Shown: positions 58,812 through 64,000 of the stretch, in pieces | Position numbering within the stretch: the stretch's first letter is position 1 | How the letters are laid out: each line of letters opens with the position of its first letter | Source of the DNA: Symbiodinium natans | Taxonomy: Eukaryota; Sar; Dinophyceae; Suessiales; Symbiodiniaceae | Length of the DNA stretch: 64,000 nucleotides | Assembly (NCBI GenBank): GCA_905221605.1 | Contig: CAJNDS010002635.1 | Coordinates: 1,121,918-1,185,917, forward strand | Direction of reading: 5' to 3' | The notes under the pieces: model-generated | What the model was told of the DNA's origin: nothing | What the model saw: the letters and a program-made list of their open reading frames with translations, nothing else | The model's database searches: none | Translations under genes and position numbers: made by a program

Positions 58812-58880
58812 GGTTTAGGGTTTAGGGTTTAGGGTTTAGGGTTTAGGGTTTAGGGTTTAGGGTGTAGGGTTTAGGGTTTA
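58812..58880 (+). repeat. Telomere tract (TTTAGGG)n preceded by a G run
   Basis: About ten units directly following 14 G. Confidence 0.95.
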
Positions 58881-59450
58881 GGGCCTCATCCAGTAGTTCT
58901 TGGTCCAACACTTACTAGCGACTGGACTGTGTGGATCGCTGGTTACATCTCCGAAATAATAGGAAAGGTGTGAAGAGAAAAATAATATCATGTGGTGTTT
59001 TGCACGTGCCTACATTATTATTCACAGGAACGAAACGAATGAACGGAGAGAACAATCATGCTGCATGAAATAGAAAAGAAAGAGAAAATCACGCGGCTAT
59101 TTCGTTCATTGCACTCACTCTTATTGTATTACTTCGAACTTGTCCCTCACGTCGCGGGAACGTAGCACGCAGTAGGGCACCTGCGTGCTGCGGCAGATGT
59201 CCCTGTGCGCCGCAACACGCGCGAGTGCGGGATGGGGACGAGGTGAGGATCACTTAAGAGATGCTGCAGAGGGTGTCCCCTTTGCTCACAGGGTCACTAG
59301 GATGGCATGGGAGGGGAGAGTGGAGGGAGGGAGGGAGGGAGGGGATTTTCGTATGCCTTAAAGAAGTACTACTTGTTAGGAGCCCTTATAGGCTGGGCTC
59401 ACATGAGCCCTTATCCCAAGACCTAAACCCAAACAGGAGACTGTAAAATG
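58880..59450. other. Unique region, no gene recognised
   Basis: The longest stretch outside the genes free of telomere repeats (about 570 bp). Moderate GC, with a purine-rich segment near 59060-59095 and (GGGA)n near 59318-59342. No convincing frame or RNA fold was found by eye. Confidence 0.5.
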
Positions 59451-59454
59451 ACCC

Positions 59455-59572
59455 TAAACCCTTAACCCTAAACCCTAAACCCTAAACCCCTAAACCCCTA
59501 AACCCCTAAACCCCTAAACCCCAAACCTTAAACCCTAAACCCTAAACCCTGAACCCTGAACCCTAAACCGCA
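59455..59572 (-). repeat. Telomere-variant tract, CCCTAAA and CCCCTAAA
   Basis: About 15 units, with a block of five 8-mers. Confidence 0.95.
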
Positions 59573-60020
59573 ACTGTACAACTTTACTTTCACTGGGGGT
59601 GGCGGGGGGGGGGGGGGGGGGGGGCTCCCTTCCAAACATCGGTTCATCAGATGAGGGTTTAGGGTTTAGTGTTTAGGGTTTAGGGTTTAGGGTTTAGGGT
59701 GGAGCAAACCCATGTCTATCTCTCTCTCCTGTCTCTCCCGCTCTCTCCCAAAACCTGAGAACCGTCAACCCTCAATCATATCAAACCCTACCCTACAGTT
59801 TGAGGAGTTGCTAGGGCACCCCGGTTCTGCAGACGTGGCACCCTGGGAAAAAAGTGTAAACAGCCTGAGCCCCAATTCTTAATTCCAAAGCCCTAAACCC
59901 TTCCTCAACCCTAAGCCCTTACTAAACTCTGAACCCCTAAATCTCACCCTAAACCCTAAACCCTAAACCTAAAATTCTAAACCCTAAGCCCAACAACAAA
60001 AACCCAACAACAAGAGAAGG

Positions 60021-60041
60021 CCCCCCCCCCCCCCCCCCCCC
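60021..60041 (+). repeat. 21-bp C run
   Basis: Uninterrupted homopolymer. Confidence 0.8.
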
Positions 60042-60144
60042 TCGCCTCTCTGAGGCCTTCCAGGGCCAGTGCGCCTCTGAGAATTGAGTCGGCGTCGAGC
60101 TCCGCGACGGAGCACCTCGCAGATTGCAGAGGTAGCCTGTTTTG

Positions 60145-60395
60145 GTTTAGGGTTTAGGGTTTAGGGTTTAGGGTTTAGGGTTTAGGGTTTAGGGTTTAGG
60201 GTTTAGGGTTTAGGGTTTAGGGTTTAGGGTTTAGGGTTTAGGGTTTCGGGTTTCGGGTTTCGGGTTTAGGGGTTTAGGGGTTTAGGGTTTAGGGTTTAGG
60301 GTTTAGGGTTTAGGGTTTAGGGTTTAGGGTTTAGGGTTTAGGGTTTAGGCTTTAGGCTTTAGGGTTTAGGGTTTAGGGTTTAGGGTTTAGGGTTC
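60145..60395 (+). repeat. Longest telomere tract in the window, ~250 bp
   Basis: About 35 units, mostly TTTAGGG, with three TTTCGGG, two TTTAGGGG and two CTTTAGG units. Confidence 0.95.
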
Positions 60396-60565
60396 ACCTC
60401 GCAGATTCCTTAAGGGAGGGGGGTTCGGGGGGGATCTTTGGGGAGTAGTAGGGTTTAGGATTTGGGATTTAGGGTTTAGGGTTTAGGGTTCAGTGGTTTG
60501 CAGTGCTCTTGCAGGTCCTGTGCAGGGATTTCAGCTGCGTTCTTGTGACTTTAGGGGGGAGATGG

Positions 60566-60674
60566 CCCAAAGGATCCATGTACCTATATAGTATATACTT
60601 GGGCCCTAAAGCTACTATATAGGAACCCCTTTAAGGCCCAAGTATATACTATATAGGTACATGGATCCTTTGGG
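60566..60674. mobile_element. Family-5 element, intact, with 9-bp target duplication
   Basis: Terminal inverted repeats of about 45 bp (cccaaaggatccatgtacct, atatagtatatacttggg and inverse). gggagatgg occurs directly before (60557-60565) and one base after (60676-60684) the element. Confidence 0.85.
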
Positions 60675-60693
60675 TGGGAGATGGCAGTCGCCA

Positions 60694-60808
60694 TGTTCGC
60701 TCCGCATCGGCCGCGCAAGCCATCCAAGTTCCACGCCGCAGCCAAGCGCCGTGAAAAAGGCCTCTTCGAGAGCCGGGGCCTCTTCTGCAGAGCATGCTCT
60801 GACTTCTC
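60694..60808 (+). CDS. Exon-like island next to a family-5 element
   Basis: From ATG, MFAPHRPRKPSKFHAAAKRR then EKGLFESRGLFCRACSDF is open up to a CCCTAAA tract. Basic. Further plus-strand islands at 60895-60970 and 61036-61133 may belong to the same gene. Splice donors are not obvious. Confidence 0.35.
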
Positions 60809-60809
60809 C

Positions 60810-61027
60810 CTAAACCCTAAACCCTAAACCCTAAACCCTAAACCCTAAACCCTAAACCCTAAACCCTGAACCCTAAACCCTAAACCTGCTGCAAGTCTGC
60901 GGACACGCTTTCAGCGAGCTCAGCCGACTCGGAGCTGCACTCGGCCGACTCGGCCTCACTCCGACTCACTCCCCTAAACCCTAAACCCTAAACCCTAAAC
61001 CCTAAACCCTAAACCCTAAACCCTAAA
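60810..61027 (-). repeat. CCCTAAA tracts at 60810-60892 and 60973-61027
   Basis: Twelve and eight units, separating exon-like islands. Confidence 0.95.
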
Positions 61028-61035
61028 CTCTTCTG

Positions 61036-61133
61036 CAGCCGCAATCCGTCCATCGCGCGGAAGCCTTGCAGGCGCTCCTGCAGTCTGTCCTCCCTGCCTG
61101 TCTGTGGCAGGCCAAGCAGGCTCAAGGCATCAG
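61036..61133 (+). CDS. Exon-like island with both splice signals
   Basis: Acceptor ctcttctgcag, then PQSVHRAEALQALLQSVLPA then CLWQAKQAQGIS, then donor atca|gtgttt. The helical Ala/Leu/Gln pattern looks real. Family unknown. Confidence 0.45.
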
Positions 61134-61734
61134 TGTTTAGGGTTTAGGGTTCGGGGTTTAGGGTTTAGAGGTTTAGGAAAGGTCTACCTGGAACTCTCTT
61201 TACCTGCAGTTGCTATGGGTTATACCTACTCATTGAGGGGTAGTTACTACGAAACTGCAAGTCAATACTGTAAAGTCCCAGGTGGGATTTCTAGGGCTTG
61301 TAGGTTGTTTAGGGTTTGTAGGGTTTATAGGGTTTCTAGGGATTGTAGGATTTATATGTATATAGAGTTCGCAGGAGTATTTGGGCGTAGGGTTTGCAAC
61401 CGTAAGCCTTGAACCTTGTTCTTCGTCAAGCGGTCAAGACTTTAACTCCTAGGGAACTGACTCGAAAAGAGACGCAAACTCGACACCCGGAACCCTCAAT
61501 CCGGTTTAGGGTTTAGGGTTTAGGGTGTAGTGCTTAGGGTATCCCTGAACTCGAATCTTCCTGAACTCCCTGAGCTCCCTGATCGCCCTAAAGCTCCCTA
61601 AATCTCCCGCAAAATTCCCGAATCTCCACCCCGACTTGGAAGTTCATGGTTAATTAGGGTTTAGGGTTTAGGGTTTGCGGTCTAGGGTTTCGGGTTTGTT
61701 TAGGGTTTAGGGTTTAGGGTTTAGGGTTTAGGGC

Positions 61735-61880
61735 TACTTGGAGGTTCAGGGTACTTATTAGCTACAATTATAACTGTACCTCTAACCCACTTATAAACCC
61801 CTTAAGTGCCCTAATATGGTTAAAAGTACAGAAGTAAGTACAGCTACAAATGGTTAATAAGTACCATGAACCGCCAAGTA
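61735..61880. mobile_element. Family-2 element, ~146 bp
   Basis: Ends tacttggaggttcagggtac and gtaccatgaaccgccaagta are inverted. Core 'ccccttaagtgccctaatat'. A telomere tract abuts the left end. Confidence 0.85.
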
Positions 61881-61959
61881 GGGCTCCATGTACCAAATTT
61901 AAAGCCCAAGTCTTCCCTCTTGAGGTACATGGACCCTGAGGGCTAAATCTAGGAACCTC

Positions 61960-62065
61960 AAACCATCCTAAACCCTAAGCCCTAGACCCTAGACCCTACA
62001 CCCTAGACCCTAAACCCTAGCCCTAAACCCTAAACCCTGAACCCTGAACCCTAAACCCTAAACTG
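61960..62065 (-). repeat. Telomere tract (CCCTAAA)n with CCCTAGA units
   Basis: About 14 units. Confidence 0.9.
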
Positions 62066-62197
62066 ACCATAAACCCATCTCAGCCCGCGGGCTCGGGAAG
62101 TGACAGGGCGGCCGCCAGACGCGCGGCCGCCGCCGCCGGCGCGGCGCGAAGGCCCTCGAGCTCCTAAAACGGGCGGCAGCGGAGGGTGGGGGTGGGT

Positions 62198-62310
62198 GGT
62201 TTAGGGTTTAGGGTTTGGGGTTTAGAGTTTGGGGTTTAGGGTTTAGGGTTTCAGGGTTTAGGGTGTTAGGGTTTTAGGGTTAAGGGTTTAGGGGTTGAGG
62301 GGTTTAGGGT
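62198..62310 (+). repeat. Telomere tract (TTTAGGG)n, degenerate
   Basis: About 14 units with frequent variants. Confidence 0.9.
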
Positions 62311-62701
62311 CTGAGATTAGGAAGTAAGGGTCTAGGAAGGTGCAGAATGGGGAGGGTCAGAAGCCCAAATGCGCATGTCTCGTGAATGTTGGGAGCTTCA
62401 TATGGTGGTTTGCCAAAATAGGGGTACCCTTTTGAGGGCCCCTTTGAGGAGATTCTATTTCTATTTGGGGTATCATCAAAGGGCTTCTGTGGGCGGGGGA
62501 AGGGGGCGCTAGGGTCTAGGGGGGTTTAGGGTTTCGGGTTTAGGGTGGGGGGGGAGCGAGGGGTTCCGAAAACCCGGGTTTCCATAAACGAATCTTGGTC
62601 CTTATTTTAAGGGATTCCTACTATTTGAGGGGTCTATTTTAGGGTTCCCCTCGCTCGAATTCTCCTGCAGCCTACCAGGCCTAGGGGCATCACGCCGGTT
62701 T

Positions 62702-62830
62702 GGTTTAGGGTTTAGGGTTTAGGGTTTGGGGTTTAGGGTTTAATTAGGGTTTAGGGTTTAGGGTTCAGGGTTTACAGTAGGGTTTAGGGATCAGAGTTGA
62801 AGGTTTAGGGTTTAGGGATAAGGGCTTGGG
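62702..62830 (+). repeat. Telomere tract (TTTAGGG)n, interrupted
   Basis: About 14 units in three clusters. Confidence 0.9.
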
Positions 62831-62844
62831 GTCTAGGGTTCTCG

Positions 62845-62948
62845 TAGAAAGGGACGATGGGAGCTCCTCCGTCTCGGGCTTGCCCAGCCTTGGCAGGAGC
62901 GAAGTTGAGGATCATTCGCAGTTCTTCTGGGCCCTTGAACCGGGACCC
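62845..62948 (-). CDS. Exon-like island between telomere tracts
   Basis: The minus frame SRFKGPEELRMILNFAPAKA then GQARDGGAPIVPFYEN is open. Strong protein-like composition. Family unknown. Confidence 0.4.
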
Positions 62949-63189
62949 CCTTCTAGGGTTTAGGGTTTAGGGTTTAGGTTTAAATACACTTATATACCCT
63001 ATACAACCCAAGGGCACCACTGCAGAACCCCCCAAGAGGAGGGAAGGGACCACAATAAGGGACCATACAACTGTGAAAGCATCGCAGCGCCAGCCGACCC
63101 CTCTGAATCTTCCGGCGGGCTACATGCAATGATATTGTGTTGCACGCACATGCCAAAAAACAAACGTGCATAAGTACCCTAAACGCCCC

Positions 63190-63370
63190 CAAACCCTAAA
63201 CCCTAAACCCTAACTAAACCCTAAACCCTACCCTAAGCCATAAACCCTAAGCCCTAAGCCCTAAGCCCTAAGCCCTAAGCCCCAAGCCCCAATAGCCCTA
63301 ATAGCCCTAATAGCCCTAAGCCCTAAACCCTAAACCCTGAAGCCTAGAACCCTAAACCCTAAACCCTAAC
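63190..63370 (-). repeat. Telomere-variant tract CCCTAAA, CCCTAAG, CCCTAATAG
   Basis: About 25 units including a block of CCCTAAG and three nonamers ccctaatag. Confidence 0.95.
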
Positions 63371-63465
63371 CATGATTTTTCCCCTGGCGGCCCAGACACT
63401 CCAAGGTGGGGTAGCCGTCGTCACCGGGTCGCATCCGTGGCAAGAGCGCCTCTCCCAAGGTTTCC
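63371..63465 (+). CDS. Exon-like island
   Basis: From ATG, MIFPLAAQTLQGGVAVVTGS then HPWQERLSQ, with a donor ccaag|gtttcc close to the following telomere tract. Family unknown. Confidence 0.35.
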
Positions 63466-63540
63466 GGTTTAGGGTTTAGGGTTTAGGGCTAGGGTTTAGG
63501 GTTTAGGGTTTAGGGTTTAGGGTTTAGGGTTTAGGGTTTC
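63465..63540 (+). repeat. Telomere tract (TTTAGGG)n
   Basis: About ten units. Confidence 0.95.
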
Positions 63541-63789
63541 GGGTCTAGGGATCAAGGTTTAGGACGTAGAGTTTAGGGCATCAGGCTCCGGATTCTTCGC
63601 CCTAAGTCGCAAGAATTCTAAAACCGTAAGCCCTAAAGCGAGCACATCCTAAACCTTCAGAACGCCCAAAGGCACACAAGTCCAAACCGTAGACCCTAAA
63701 CCCTAAACCCTAAACCCTAAACCCTGAACCCCAGATGGCAAAACAAGCCCCAACGAACTATGCAACGCCTGGGTTCCAGGCTTCTGCTT

Positions 63790-63856
63790 GAACCCCAAAC
63801 CCTAAACCCTAAACCCTAAACCCTAAACCCTAAACCCTAAACCCTAAACCCTAAAC
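63790..63856 (-). repeat. Telomere tract (CCCTAAA)n
   Basis: About nine units. Confidence 0.95.
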
Positions 63857-63976
63857 TGTCAGTGCAAAGGAGCCTGGTTGGTCGGAACTGTGGGGGCTTG
63901 TACAGTTCAGGGGCATCAGAGGTGTGGAGCTCCAAAGAAGCCTTCACTGGGTCTTGGGTTAGATAAACTTCCCCAG

Positions 63977-64000
63977 GCCCTAAACCCTAAACCCTAAACC
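63977..64000 (-). repeat. Telomere tract (CCCTAAA)n at window edge
   Basis: Three units up to the edge. The orientation is opposite to that of a right chromosome end. Confidence 0.9.

Overview
The window looks like nuclear DNA of a dinoflagellate. The evidence is: (i) well over a hundred short internal tracts of the plant/dinoflagellate-type telomere heptamer TTTAGGG, in both orientations, every 100-400 bp; (ii) a spliced gene whose C-terminal part is about 23 FNIP-type (22-residue) leucine-rich repeats, a family abundant in Symbiodiniaceae and relatives; (iii) broken Ty1/copia reverse transcriptase of dinoflagellate type; (iv) introns flanked by short direct repeats; and (v) an 18/21 match to the dinoflagellate spliced leader. 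The tracts at both window edges point the wrong way for chromosome ends, so this is internal, telomere-repeat-infested DNA, not a telomere.

Layout. 0-13 kb: TTTAGGG/CCCTAAA tracts alternating with 60-120 bp islands that look like small exons or exon remnants (several on the minus strand between 2.9 and 6.4 kb could be one gene), plus short inverted-repeat (MITE-like) elements. 14 kb: a pure 8-bp (ACACAAAC) satellite. 15-19 kb: more tracts, exon-like islands and inverted-repeat elements. 19.4-21.7 kb: GC-rich unit with a 91-bp near-perfect palindrome, a CG-alternating stretch, a 45-bp G run and an ~880-bp polypurine tract. 22-27 kb: telomere-variant tracts and elements. 28.2-29.6 kb: the most unusual structure, an outsized inverted-repeat element whose interior holds eight copies of a 66-bp self-complementary unit separated by G-rich spacers, with a tRNA-like sequence in the middle. 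31.6-32.0 kb: copia RT split by a telomere tract. 33-48 kb: tracts, nested elements and exon-like islands. 48.5-50.9 kb: the one convincing intact gene, a four-exon minus-strand gene encoding an N-terminal ubiquitin-like domain followed by FNIP repeats (657 aa). 51-55 kb and 60-63 kb: exon-like islands. 56-57 kb: a tandemly duplicated coding segment with an acidic region and a membrane-tail-like C-terminus.

At least seven families of short terminal-inverted-repeat elements can be recognised by eye. Several are interrupted by telomere tracts, nested in one another, or loaded with unrelated cargo. One family's terminal sequence carries GT at one end and AG at the other, the design expected of introner elements. 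Telomere tracts lie inside an intron of the FNIP gene, inside mobile elements and inside the RT fragment, and several are flanked by direct duplications of neighbouring DNA. This suggests repeated insertion of telomeric DNA at breaks. All protein calls come from reading the sequence; no database search was possible, and the short exon-like islands are low-confidence.
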